Source: Leptospira barantonii (GTDB taxonomy: Bacteria > Spirochaetota > Leptospiria > Leptospirales > Leptospiraceae). From it: a DNA stretch of 64,000 nucleotides. Shown one piece after another: positions 18,645-38,723 of this stretch. The notes under the pieces were generated by a model. It saw only the letters and a program-made list of their open reading frames with translations. It was not told where the DNA came from and searched no databases. The stretch's first letter is position 1. Each line of letters begins with the position of its first letter. The translations under genes were made by a program, and so were the position numbers. The stretch spans positions 434,001 through 498,000 of the forward strand of contig NZ_NPDS01000002.1 in the NCBI RefSeq assembly GCF_002811925.1, written 5' to 3'.

Positions 18645-19368
18645 CGCTTCGATCGATTCCGAATTCCAAGGCTCTGGAAATCAATCGATGACCGATCGAA
18701 ACTTCCTGAAGACCGGGGAGTTTGGAAAAAATTCTTAGGTTCAAATGATCCAAGTCGTGACCGGCGTTGATTTCCATTTTTTGGTTGAGAATTTCTTGAG
18801 CCGCGGGAACGAATTGGTTTTCAAAACATTCTTTTCCGGAAGAAGGAGAACGATCGAATTCTTCGGCGAAAGGACCGGTATAAAATTCAACACGATCCGC
18901 CCCGGATCGAGCCGCGAGTTTTAGATTTTCAAGATCGGTTTCGACGAAGAGAGAAACTCGGATTTTTTCCTTTTTTAGAATTTTAGAATATTCTTGAAGA
19001 ACATCCATGTCGTTTTCGAAATCGAATCCGTGATCGGAAGTGATTTCACCCGGAGTCACGGGAACCAAGGTAGCTTGATTCGGTTTTGTTTTTAAAACCA
19101 AATCCAAAAAACGGGGGGAGGGTTCCCCTTCGATATTGTATTCGATTTTTGTTTGATTCTTTTTGTTATAAGAATCGATGAATTCTTTCAACGCAAACAC
19201 GTCGTCTTTGCGGATATGTCTTTCGTCTTCTCTAGGATGAACCGTGATTCCCTGAGCTCCCGCTCGCAGAACGAGATCGGCAAAATACAAAAGATCCGGA
19301 ATATTCCCGCCTCTTGAATTTCTGAGGGTTGCGATTTTATTGATGTTTACGCTCAGTTTGATTTTCAA
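18616..19368 (-). CDS. pdxJ: Pyridoxine 5'-phosphate synthase
   Basis: 250 aa TIM-barrel enzyme condensing 1-deoxyxylulose 5-phosphate with 3-amino-2-oxopropyl phosphate to pyridoxine phosphate. Family marks: [17 protein letters not shown] at the start, [13 protein letters not shown] with the phosphate/substrate His-Arg pair near 44-50, TLVPVTPGE, and the closing [10 protein letters not shown] and EVSIGHRLI. It appears to be a single-gene unit and converges with the lipoprotein gene, with coding overlap at 18616-18644. Confidence 0.93.
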   Translation of the reverse strand: MKIKLSVNINKIATLRNSRGGNIPDLLYFADLVLRAGAQGITVHPREDERHIRKDDVFALKEFIDSYNKKNQTKIEYNIEGEPSPRFLDLVLKTKPNQATLVPVTPGEITSDHGFDFENDMDVLQEYSKILKKEKIRVSLFVETDLENLKLAARSGADRVEFYTGPFAEEFDRSPSSGKECFENQFVPAAQEILNQKMEINAGHDLDHLNLRIFSKLPGLQEVSIGHRLISRALEFGIDRSVKDYLQALS

Positions 19369-19570
19369 AGATTTCGCTCCGATGGGTTCTTTTTCTAAGA
19401 AGAAAATTTTGGGCTTTTCTGGGAATCCGAAAAAAAACGGAAAATCCTAGGATTCTTTCCTTGCAATTTTTTTGAAAATCGGTTAGGGTTTGCGCCCGTC
19501 ATATCCGACGGAGATTAAAATTTATTTCTGCTTGAACGTCAATACCTCTCGCAGAGCATGGTCAATTCCG

Positions 19571-20041
<471 letters not shown>

Positions 20042-20049
20042 TCTCTTCC

Positions 20050-23178
<3,129 letters not shown>

Positions 23179-23180
23179 GA

Positions 23181-23273
<93 letters not shown>

Positions 23274-23294
23274 TCCGTAGATCCTCCTTCCTTC

Positions 23295-23313
23295 TCCGGG
23301 CGTTCGTCCCGGA
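23295..23313 (+). terminator. Hairpin after the COX24-like gene
   Basis: Perfect stem TCCGGG / CCCGGA with loop CGTTCGT, 21 bases after the stop. There is no T-run, so it is a possible Rho-assisted end or processing hairpin rather than a classical terminator. Confidence 0.4.
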
Positions 23314-23342
23314 ATCAAGCTAGAGACATCATAGGACTGTTA

Positions 23343-23374
23343 AGCCCATTTCCGAATCGACCGATACAATCGGT

Positions 23375-23381
<7 letters not shown>
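23343..23381 (+). promoter_or_regulatory. Nested hairpin covering a start codon
   Basis: Arms AGCCCAT (23343-23349) and ATGGGCT (23375-23381) pair perfectly, and inside them CCGAT (23361-23365) pairs with ATCGG (23369-23373). The ATG of the following gene (23375) is in the right arm. In RNA this would hide the start codon, suggesting translational control. Confidence 0.4.
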
Positions 23382-24115
<734 letters not shown>

Positions 24116-24120
24116 AAATC

Positions 24121-24574
<454 letters not shown>

Positions 24575-24585
<11 letters not shown>

Positions 24586-26569
24586 AAAAAGAAATTTCCG
24601 AAATCGAACCGATCGAAACGTTTCCGGTTCATTCGGATTCATCGCGAGCAGATTCGGCTTTTTAAATTCTTTTCTCCAAAACGTTTTCGGAATTCTTTTT
24701 TTCGTATGCCTCGCGTTTGTCGGGGCATTTTCTATTTATGCGGACGAGCAGGATCGAAGATACGATTCCAAAAATTTATACGATCCTCCTTCGGTAAAAA
24801 TCACCGAACAGAACTTAAACGATCTGAAACAATCCCTCCAAGATCCGTCCAAGGATTCGATCTCCGAAATCCAAAAGGTGCTCGGTCAGTATTATTCTCA
24901 GTTTATCGATTCGCGAAGAATCGAAGAGGAAAAAAGACTCGGTAAGATTTTCGACGAGAAGACGAACCGAAACACGATCCGCCTTTTGATTCTCGGGATG
25001 TTTTCAAAACTCACACCTTCCGGTATGATGAGGGATTCTCCGATCTTGTTCGATCTCCACATGCTTCTTTCCAAGGAATACGATAAGAAAAAACAAAACG
25101 CGAAGGCAGTAGAATCCGCGTTAGCCGCCATTCGTTACCGCGACTTCTCCCATTCGGAAGAGGAATTTTTGGACGAAAGAAGGCTCGTCGAAATTTTCGA
25201 TCCTTCCGAAAAACAGGCGGCCCTTTCCCACAAACGTTCTCTGGAGAATTTGGAGAAATCGAAAAAGGATCTGAAGGATTCCAAGGACTTCTTTCATCTT
25301 TTCGAAGCGAATCTGGTTCGAGGAAGAGAAACGAAGATCACAGAACGCAATCCGAACGGAGGAACGTCGGAAAGAACGTTAAACGCAAGCGAACTTCCTT
25401 CGTTTAAGGAAAGGATTTCCCAATCGGAAAACGATCTGAAGAACAAGGAAAAGGAATACAACGATTCCAAATCGGGTTCGTATGAAAACTTCCGAAAGAA
25501 AAAATCCAAAGAAGACGCCGAAGTCGTTTATTATTTGGCGAATCTCGTAAAACAAGCGGAAAACGAGAACAAGGAAAGACTGAAAGTTGTGAACAACTTG
25601 GGGATCGCCGGAACCGGGATCTTTGTTCTTTTCGATTATAAACGTAATACCGATTTTTATGCGACTGCAGGGCTTTGGGAATTGGCGAGCAAACTCGATC
25701 CTACGATGAAAGAACCGGTTTTGGATCTTGCCAAGGAACTCAAGTCTTCGGGCAAAAAGGCAAAGGCGATCGACTTTTATAAAAAGTATTTGGATCTTGC
25801 GCGCGCCGAAAAAACGGAAGAATCAAAACTCTCCGAGGTTTATTTCTCGATCGCGTCCCTTTATACCGAACTGAAGCAGAACGTTTTGGCTTCTTCGTTT
25901 TACGAACTCTATTACAAAGCCGAGGCCGATCCGAAAAAGAAAATTCCGTTTACATACGAACTCGGTTCCTTTTTTGAAAATCGAACCGGCGACTTGGAAC
26001 GCGCGTCCTTGTATTACGGGATTTGGTTAAAGGAAAAACCGAATCCTGAAAATTCGAATCTTCCGTTCGCCGAAGTATGCGAATTGAATCGTCAGGAATT
26101 TCTCGCAGAGTTCGGAACCTCTAAGTTGTACGCCTATCATAGGAAACCGAAAGAGGAAAAATTCAGTTTAAACTCCGCTATCAAATCCTATGAAAGACTT
26201 CGTGAAATTTATAAAACCGAAGAAATCAAAAATGCGGCTCTCAAAAAAGAAACGCTCGCGATCAAAAGAAATCTTTTGGAAAGAACGGACGATTCCATCA
26301 TGGCCCAGTACCGGATCAAGGATTTGGATCTTCAGGAATCCACGAGCCGTCTCGGAGTTGTGAGAACCAAATTGAATTCCACACCGGTGACTCTTGCGAT
26401 GAAAAAGTTATCGGTTCTTTTGGAGGAGGAAAAGGATTTTCTTTCCGCGAGAAAAATCTACGAGGACATCGTTAAGATCGGAAACCCGATCGAAATCAAT
26501 CTTTCTTTGAAAAACATAGATCGGATCAACAAGATTCTCGAAGACGGGATCAAACGAGAACCTCTTTAA
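24575..26569 (+). CDS. Large TPR-type exported or membrane-anchored protein
   Basis: 664 aa. A hydrophobic segment at about 32-57 acts as signal or anchor, after a 30-residue charged leader, so a later start is possible. The mature part is helical with tetratricopeptide-like units: [57 protein letters not shown]. It also contains long charged coiled-coil sections near 220-320. No enzyme motif is seen. It starts inside the end of cheW, so it is translationally coupled to it. A scaffold role in the envelope is inference. Confidence 0.7.
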
Positions 26570-26631
26570 TTTAGGATTGTTGAATATTCTAAAGTTCGAA
26601 TCGACGGGTTTCGTTTCGGAGAAGTATTGTG

Positions 26632-27143
<512 letters not shown>

Positions 27144-27147
<4 letters not shown>

Positions 27148-27347
27148 TTTTCTCCCAAGGAAGCGGAATCAATCACGCGGCCCTTACCGGAAATATCTTT
27201 TTCCCGAGGCGGATGCTGATCTGTGGGAGGAACGTTCGTATAAAAAGTTTTCCACTGTGGTCCGGGACGTTCGGAAGGGTTCGTAAAAAATCGGGAAAGA
27301 AAACGATACACCAGATAGGTCATCAGTATAAAAAGAATCAGTTTCAT
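27144..27347 (-). CDS. Small single-span membrane protein
   Basis: 67 aa. Residues 2-18 are a transmembrane helix (KLILFILMTYLVYRFLS). A soluble tail rich in Pro, Lys and Asp follows. It appears real because its stop overlaps the next lipoprotein start by 4 bases. Function unknown; it may help anchor or deliver the lipoprotein. Confidence 0.6.
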
Positions 27348-27409
27348 AATTCGGTCTGTTTCTAATTTGACCCCGGTTTGGTTTCCTGCAATCGGAAAAA
27401 ACGGATCTT

Positions 27410-27850
<441 letters not shown>

Positions 27851-28226
27851 TACCGTCTCCGTTCGGTTTGGATTGAGCCAAGAATGAGGGAAACCCTCTC
27901 AAGAGATATGATTTGCAATGTATCCCATGTTCTAAGAATGTCCAGGAAATTTGTAATTTTCATACGCCGGTCGAAACGGAAAATTCCGTCCAATCAAGAG
28001 TTCGGGCGTCCCGCGTTTTTTAAGCCCGTATCGGGAATTTTTTGAAAACGGGCTCGGCCAAAAGGTTCGGGCCTAATCGATTTCGATTCAATGATTTTTC
28101 AACGTACGCGTGTAATATCTTTCGAATTCTGGCGTTTCGGGTTAGAATTCTTGCATTGAAATCGAAAAATGGTTTTCAATTCACGTATACTTTTACATTT
28201 TTTTCGCCAAGGTCGAGCAATTCAGA
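27851..28226. other. Intergenic region, 376 bases, with tandem hairpins
   Basis: Divergent control region between the CBS gene (minus) and the response-regulator kinase (plus). I see no convincing coding frame. It contains two short GC hairpins each followed by T-runs and an alternative pairing arm at 28003-28054, annotated separately. Confidence 0.5.
28003..28054 (+). promoter_or_regulatory. Attenuator-like tandem hairpins
   Basis: CGGG-CGT-CCCG (28003-28013) is followed by CGTTTTTT, then CCCG-TAT-CGGG (28025-28035) by AATTTTTT. A later ACGGGCT (28048-28054) pairs perfectly with AGCCCGT (28023-28029), which would break the second hairpin. It is an arrangement like a terminator/antiterminator pair in the leader of the gene at 28227. 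Confidence 0.35.
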
Positions 28227-29699
<1,473 letters not shown>

Positions 29700-29806
29700 G
29701 TGAGAATTTAGATTCTCCCTTGCATAAAAACACGCGCATCAGGGGACTCAATTTAACCGATTTGGTTCGCATTTTGCGACTGAAAATCGATGGAAAAACC
29801 AGGTGC

Positions 29807-29849
<43 letters not shown>

Positions 29850-29854
29850 AAGGA

Positions 29855-30910
<1,056 letters not shown>

Positions 30911-30979
30911 GAAGAATCCTTACAGATTCAAAAAATAGAATATTCCGTTCGGATCGTATTCCAAAACGAGAATATAAAC

Positions 30980-31010
30980 AAAATACTCCGCGTTTTTCGC
31001 GGAGTATTTT
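30980..31010 (+). terminator. Rho-independent terminator
   Basis: Perfect 13-base stem AAAATACTCCGCG / CGCGGAGTATTTT around TTTTT, 69 bases after the aldolase stop. Confidence 0.9.
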
Positions 31011-31024
31011 GTTTAATACAAATC

Positions 31025-31057
31025 AAACAAAACGCTTTTTACGAAAACGTTTTGTTT
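31025..31057 (+). promoter_or_regulatory. Inverted repeat before cysteine synthase
   Basis: AAACAAAACG (31025-31034) and CGTTTTGTTT (31048-31057) are a perfect inverted repeat with a 13-base spacer, 48 bases before the ATG at 31106. It may be an operator or a leader hairpin. Confidence 0.4.
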
Positions 31058-31105
31058 CAGGGTAAATCGGAGATTAGAGCATTCTACACAAAAAAAGAAG
31101 GCGCT

Positions 31106-32083
31106 ATGAACGTTAAAAAAGATTTTTCGAGCGCGGTCGGTAACACGCCGCTCATTCTGCTTCGCAGTTTCAGCGAAGAAACCGGTTGTAATATCTACGG
31201 AAAGGCGGAGTTCTTAAACCCCGGCGGTTCCGTAAAAGATAGGGCCGCGCTTTACATCGTGGAAGACGCGGAAAAAAAAGGACTTCTGAAGCCCGGAGGA
31301 ACCGTCGTCGAAGGTACGGCAGGGAACACGGGAATCGGTCTGACCCATATCTGCAACTCTAAGGGATATAAAACTCTCATCATCATTCCGGACACGCAGT
31401 CTCAGGAAAAAATCGATCTGCTTCGAACGCTCGGTGCGGAAGTAAGAACGGTTCCTGCGGTTCCTTACAAGGATCCGAACAACTACGTAAAGGTTTCGGG
31501 AAGAATCGCGGAAGAACTGGAGAACGCTGTATGGGCCAATCAGTTCGATAACCTCGCAAACCGAGAAGCGCATTACAAAACCACCGGTCCCGAAATCTGG
31601 GAACAAACCGAGGGAAAGATCGACGCTTGGATCACTTCACTCGGAACGGGTGGAACGTATGCCGGAGTTTCCCTGTTCTTAAAGGAAAAAAATCCTAAGA
31701 TCAAAACCGTGGTCGCCGATCCGTTCGGTTCTGGAATTTATAATTTCGTAAAGAAGGGAGAGGTCGTTGCGGAAGGAAGTTCTTTTACCGAAGGAATCGG
31801 TAACGGAAGAATCACCGAGAACATGAAGGACGCTCCTATGGACGACGCGATTCGGATCGGAGACGAAGAATGTCTGAAAGTCGTTTATCAACTTCTTTCC
31901 AAGGACGGATTGTTTCTCGGAGGTTCCACGGGAATCAACGTGGCCGCCGCGGTCCAACTCGCAAAACAACTCGGTCCCGGTCATACCGTCGTAACCGTGT
32001 TGTGCGATTCGGGTGCGCGTTACCAATCCCGGATCTTCAACAAGGAGTGGTTGGCTTCCAAGGGATTCAAAGTTCCCGAATAA
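31106..32083 (+). CDS. Cysteine synthase family protein (O-acetylserine sulfhydrylase-like)
   Basis: 325 aa from ATG 31106; a longer in-frame start at 31052 adds an implausible charged leader inside the inverted repeat. PLP enzyme of fold type II: Lys in GGSVKDRAA, the substrate loop EGTAGNTGIG (Ala where CysK usually has Ser), the phosphate loop GTGGTYAG, and GGSTGINVA near the C-terminus. It makes cysteine from O-acetylserine and sulfide, or acts as a cystathionine beta-synthase-like enzyme; the GTAGNTG variant is seen in the broader family, so I leave the symbol blank. Monocistronic. Confidence 0.85.
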   Translation: MNVKKDFSSAVGNTPLILLRSFSEETGCNIYGKAEFLNPGGSVKDRAALYIVEDAEKKGLLKPGGTVVEGTAGNTGIGLTHICNSKGYKTLIIIPDTQSQEKIDLLRTLGAEVRTVPAVPYKDPNNYVKVSGRIAEELENAVWANQFDNLANREAHYKTTGPEIWEQTEGKIDAWITSLGTGGTYAGVSLFLKEKNPKIKTVVADPFGSGIYNFVKKGEVVAEGSSFTEGIGNGRITENMKDAPMDDAIRIGDEECLKVVYQLLSKDGLFLGGSTGINVAAAVQLAKQLGPGHTVVTVLCDSGARYQSRIFNKEWLASKGFKVPE

Positions 32084-32121
32084 GAAGAAAGAGTTCGAGT
32101 TCAAAGGCCCAGACCAAAAAG

Positions 32122-32161
32122 AAAACCGGTCGAGTTCCGTGGAACGATCGACCGGTTTTTT
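32122..32161 (+). terminator. Rho-independent terminator
   Basis: Stem AAAACCGGTCGA / TCGACCGGTTTT (32122-32133 and 32148-32159) with an inner GTTCC/GGAAC stem, then further T residues. It ends cysteine synthase transcription and may also serve the convergent gene at 32188. Confidence 0.9.
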
Positions 32162-32187
32162 ATTTTCGAAAATTCTATTTTTCTAAA

Positions 32188-33195
32188 TTAGAAAAACAAA
32201 GAATACATCAACTGACCGCCCACGTCCACACTTCTGGCTCCGCCGGCGATTTCCTTAGCAACCATCGGATTTCCTCGAATTCCAAAACCCTCGGAAACGG
32301 TTTCACCCGTAGGAGTTTGGATCACGTTGTTCTGCGCCCATGTTTTTCCGGTAAAGTAAGAATGTGTCAACTGGATCAGATAGATTCCGATCGCAATTCC
32401 GGCCGCGGCGTGTTTTGCGTGTTTGTAACTCGATTCGTCCGAACGGATGGAATTTAAAGAATTCAAGTTTTTGAATGTATTGATTTGATTGTATTGATCC
32501 AAAACCCCCGTCGGAAGGCTGGAAGTGGGAATCAAGCCCGTAGTGAATTGAGTTTCCAGAATCTTTTCGATCTTTTTGTTATAAGCGCTGGCTCTGTCCT
32601 TTTCGGCCGCGTCCAAACCCACATACGAAATCAAGGAAACGAAGAATAGGGTGGAATAGGTCGAACTCCAACCTTCCTGTTTCATAAAACTGTGACCCCA
32701 ACCCGGAAGAATCGCGGATTTCCAAACCGGTTCCCAAGGATTTCTTTTCGCGGAGATATAACGTTCCCAGTCTCCGTCCCGTTCCTCTAAATATTTTTCC
32801 ATCAAGGCCAGACGTTTTTGAACGATCTTGTAGCTGTTCTCTTTGATCATTTGTTCGAGATAGATCGTATCGAGTTGTTCTTCCTTATCGCTTTTTTTGC
32901 CTTCCTTGTTCAGTTTCTTTTTTTCCGCTTCGAGAATTTTGGCGATCTCCTGTTCGTCCCGGATTTCCTTAAAAATGATCTTGAGAATTTTAGATTTTGC
33001 TAATCTTTCGCGTTTCCCTTCCTTGATGACCGTGACCGTTTCCGGGTCTTGGTCGATTACCGTGGCGTAGGAGCGATCTCCGGATTTAAAAAGAATGGTT
33101 TCTCCGAAAACCGAATCGGCAAAAAGGAGGACGAAGAATAAGAAAAGAATTTTCGAAAAGACAAACGTCCTTTGAACCTGGGCAAAAAATTTCAT
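32188..33195 (-). CDS. DUF5683-like envelope membrane protein
   Basis: 335 aa. Signal peptide or first helix (FSKILFLFFVLLFADSVFG), a beta-rich region resembling an RNA/SH3-like strand set (TILFKSGDRSYATVIDQD), then a long charged helix (120-160). The motif WEPVWKSAILPGWGHSFMK follows; it is typical of the DUF5683 group, where it precedes two or three membrane helices. The C-terminus ends GGQLMYSLFF with an aromatic residue. Function unknown. Single gene, convergent with cysteine synthase across a shared terminator region. Confidence 0.7.
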   Translation of the reverse strand: MKFFAQVQRTFVFSKILFLFFVLLFADSVFGETILFKSGDRSYATVIDQDPETVTVIKEGKRERLAKSKILKIIFKEIRDEQEIAKILEAEKKKLNKEGKKSDKEEQLDTIYLEQMIKENSYKIVQKRLALMEKYLEERDGDWERYISAKRNPWEPVWKSAILPGWGHSFMKQEGWSSTYSTLFFVSLISYVGLDAAEKDRASAYNKKIEKILETQFTTGLIPTSSLPTGVLDQYNQINTFKNLNSLNSIRSDESSYKHAKHAAAGIAIGIYLIQLTHSYFTGKTWAQNNVIQTPTGETVSEGFGIRGNPMVAKEIAGGARSVDVGGQLMYSLFF

Positions 33196-33352
33196 AAGAA
33201 TAAAGTTCCTGTAAATTAAAACTAATCTTTCAGTATTAGGAAAGAAATTATAATTGCAATTTAATTTACCGAGGAAACCCGATTTTATTTGCGTAAAATC
33301 CGCGTTTCAAAAAAGAATAAGAAGAAGTCCGTCGATTTGTGAAGGTTTGTAA

Positions 33353-33628
33353 ATGATGAAGAGAAGATTCGAACTCAAAAGTCTCGTTCTGGTTTTAGCG
33401 ATTTTGATTCTTTGCGGAACTCTGTTCGCTAAGGAAACGGGAAAAAAAGAATCGGAAAGAGGTATGGAAACTTCCACGAAACCGCCTGTACAAGGTTGTT
33501 GCAGAATTAAAATGGCGGGCGGCGGTTACGACTATTTCGTAAGTTCCGAAGAGGAATGCGCCGGGCACAAGCAGTTTCATTCTTTTATGAAAGAAAGAAC
33601 CCTTTGTTTCGAATCCTTTCCCGAATAA
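33353..33628 (+). CDS. Small secreted cysteine-containing protein
   Basis: 91 aa; ATG ATG gives two equivalent starts. Signal peptide (SLVLVLAILILCGTLFA) with probable cleavage after Ala26. The mature part has four Cys (CC, EEC and a C-terminal TLC) around a Gly-rich GGGYDYF, suggesting a compact disulfide-bonded or metal-binding domain. Not recognised. It stands alone between the DUF5683-like gene and the sensor kinase. Confidence 0.6.
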   Translation: MMKRRFELKSLVLVLAILILCGTLFAKETGKKESERGMETSTKPPVQGCCRIKMAGGGYDYFVSSEEECAGHKQFHSFMKERTLCFESFPE

Positions 33629-33660
33629 AATCGACAAAGGTCAAAAACGAAAAAATTCAG

Positions 33661-33676
33661 TTTAGAATATTCTAAA
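33661..33676. repeat. Perfect palindrome TTTAGAATATTCTAAA
   Basis: A 16-base perfect palindrome followed by GAATATTC at 33681-33688, in the convergent gap between the small Cys protein and the sensor kinase. Near-copies of the core (TAGAATATTC, GAATATTCTA, ATTCTAGAAT) occur at other gene ends in this window, for example near 14200, 26580 and 37300. Confidence 0.5.
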
Positions 33677-33692
33677 AACGGAATATTCTTTC

Positions 33693-34991
33693 TTATGGAA
33701 AAAAGCGGATTCTCACCCGAAACCCGTTTTCTTTTTCCACTTCCAATTCTCCCCTGAGTTGCATACAGAGCGCTTCGATGAGGCTGAGTCCTATGGAGCC
33801 GCTTTCATCCGGTTCCTTGTTCGGAGTTCCGTAGCCGATTCCGTCGTCTCCCACTTCCAATATCAAATATCCCGTTGCGGATTTTTGAAAGATTGTCGTG
33901 ATCTTTCCCTTTCTGTTTTCGGGGAACGCGTGTTTGAAGGAATTGGAAAGAAGTTCGTTTACGATCAGGCCGCAGGGAATCGCCTTTTCCATCGGAAGAA
34001 AGATCTCTTCTATATTACAATCCGATTGTATTCTTCCGTCGCTCGGACCGTAGGAAACGAATAGATGATTTACGAGAGAATTTAGATAATCCTTTGCGTG
34101 AATGATTTTGTAAGAATTCTTATGAAACAAATAATCCTGAACCATCGCCATGGATTGAATCCGATTCATCGCGGACGAGATCGCCTTTTTTGCGGGTTCG
34201 GATTTCGTTTTTTCCTGTTCGAGGGTCATCATCGCGAGAATGAGTTGGATATTGTTTTTAACCCTGTGTTGAATTTCCCGAAAAAGAGTTTCCTTGTCGT
34301 TTAACGATTCGGTCAGTTGTGCTTCCGTGGTTCTACGAATCGAAACCTCGGTTTGAAGTTCTCGATTCGTTTTTCTTTGCAGAAGAATGAGTTGTTTTTG
34401 TTTTCGAATTCCTTCCGCAAGTCCTCTCAAAATCGAGATCACCGAAAAGGTAAGAATTCCGCAGAGAAACGTGAAGTTCGCGCCTACGACTAAAATTTGA
34501 AATCCGCTTTCTCCGCCGATCCATATCTTATAGTGCGCGAGAAATACTCCGCCGAACACGCAGACGGAAGCGATCACCCAACCCCAAAGTGCGAGAGTAG
34601 GGCTTAGAAAGATTCCGCAAAAAACGGGAATCAAAAAGAACCAAAGAATTCCCGCGCCTCCTAAACCGATCTTCGTATAAAGAAGACAACCCATGATGAA
34701 CACGAGAGCCAATAAAAAGTAGGATTTGGTTATGTAATAGCGACTGGGAAGTAGGAGTAAAAACCAAATGAGGAGAACGGCGAGCGTATCGATGATTACA
34801 ACTTCACCGAGTCCTTGGGTCCAGGCCAAATAAACGCTGGGAATATAAATCAAGAAACCGAAACAAGAGGCGATGATCAAAAGAACCTGGATGATATTGC
34901 GTTTCCAGGCATTTGGATGGGTAGAATTCGGCGAAGGGACTTTGAACAGATCTCTGATTTGGGAAACTAGGGCCATACTGGTTCCTTTCAA
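33693..34991 (-). CDS. Membrane sensor histidine kinase, HisKA_2 family
   Basis: 432 aa. Six hydrophobic helices occupy about 30-200. They are followed by a short coiled coil and the HisKA_2 dimerisation/phosphorylation motif EIQHRVKNNIQLILAMM with the phospho-acceptor His. The HATPase domain has a good N-box (NELLSNSFKHAFP) and G1 motif (DDGIGYG). This class has no bacterial-type receiver attached and often signals to general stress or PhyR-like regulators. It is divergent from the copper operon, and the shared 280-base gap holds a possible metal operator, so a link to metal sensing is possible but unproved. Confidence 0.88.
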   Translation of the reverse strand: MKGTSMALVSQIRDLFKVPSPNSTHPNAWKRNIIQVLLIIASCFGFLIYIPSVYLAWTQGLGEVVIIDTLAVLLIWFLLLLPSRYYITKSYFLLALVFIMGCLLYTKIGLGGAGILWFFLIPVFCGIFLSPTLALWGWVIASVCVFGGVFLAHYKIWIGGESGFQILVVGANFTFLCGILTFSVISILRGLAEGIRKQKQLILLQRKTNRELQTEVSIRRTTEAQLTESLNDKETLFREIQHRVKNNIQLILAMMTLEQEKTKSEPAKKAISSAMNRIQSMAMVQDYLFHKNSYKIIHAKDYLNSLVNHLFVSYGPSDGRIQSDCNIEEIFLPMEKAIPCGLIVNELLSNSFKHAFPENRKGKITTIFQKSATGYLILEVGDDGIGYGTPNKEPDESGSIGLSLIEALCMQLRGELEVEKENGFRVRIRFFP

Positions 34992-35096
34992 TCCCTAAAC
35001 AATCGATTCTTTTTGCCTAAAAGATAACAAACGTTCGAACTCGATTCCGGAAAAATCTCTCTCATTGAATTTTTGTCTTGAGTTTTTTTAAATATG

Positions 35097-35110
35097 TGAG
35101 CAAATGCTCA
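35097..35110. promoter_or_regulatory. Possible ArsR/SmtB-type operator
   Basis: TGAGCA-AA-TGCTCA is a perfect inverted repeat flanked by AT-rich sequence, close in form to the 12-2-12 operators of ArsR/SmtB metal repressors. A single half site TGAGCA recurs at 35197-35202. TTGAAT-N18-TAAATA (35065-35094) could be the promoter it overlaps. It lies between the sensor kinase (minus) and the copper genes (plus). Confidence 0.45.
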
Positions 35111-35271
35111 TTATTCTGAAGAAGAGAGATACGGAGCCATTTATAGATTGATAAGGATTGTTTTTACCTTGCAACCTTTTCGAATCCAAACACAAATGAG
35201 CATTCCATTTCCCATCCAACCTCAGATAAGTATACAATAAAATTCCGGAAAACCCGGGGGTTCAATCAAAA

Positions 35272-37293
<2,022 letters not shown>

Positions 37294-37333
37294 GAAGTTT
37301 AGAATATTCAGAAATTATCATAGGAGTAACAAT

Positions 37334-37648
37334 ATGGAACAAACTGTCATCGGCGGCCCCGGATTCTTCGCTTTACTTTTCAACTTTTACGGATACTACT
37401 TTCCGTTCATTCTTTACACCCTTCTTGCGCCTTTGGCGCTCGCGGATCTCGTAAAAAGAGCGGACGTGGATTCCAAAACGGGTTCTATTTGGACGGGAGC
37501 GATTCTTTTGGTTCCGATCGTAGGAGCGGGAGCATATCTCGTTGCGGGCGGATCCAAGGTTCCTTCTTGGTTGAAGAACGCACTCGTTTACGGCGGAGTG
37601 GGGTTTTTGGCGCTGATTATCATCATCACATCGGTCGCTAAATTCTAA
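37334..37648 (+). CDS. Small membrane protein related to the fusion protein's C-terminus
   Basis: 104 aa with three hydrophobic helices. The last 55 residues (AILLVPIVGAGAYLVAGG, then SKVPSWLKNALVYGG) parallel the C-terminal helices of the preceding protein (AITLVPILSPAIYLLGG, then STYPNWFKRTLVWGG), including spacing and the Pro-x-Trp. The two genes therefore share a duplicated membrane module. A GGAGTAAC site precedes the ATG. It sits between the cupredoxin fusion and the multicopper oxidase, and probably forms a membrane complex with them. Confidence 0.75.
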   Translation: MEQTVIGGPGFFALLFNFYGYYFPFILYTLLAPLALADLVKRADVDSKTGSIWTGAILLVPIVGAGAYLVAGGSKVPSWLKNALVYGGVGFLALIIIITSVAKF

Positions 37649-37654
37649 AAAAAA

Positions 37655-38671
<1,017 letters not shown>

Positions 38672-38723
38672 TCCGGTGACGTCTAACGTGTTTGAGTTGG
38701 ATCGGAATCGTTAGGAGAAAGTT

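Noticed and set aside
19490..19570. Upstream start for the FYDLN protein
   Set aside because: The added 27 residues are not protein-like and the ATG at 19571 begins the basic arm directly.
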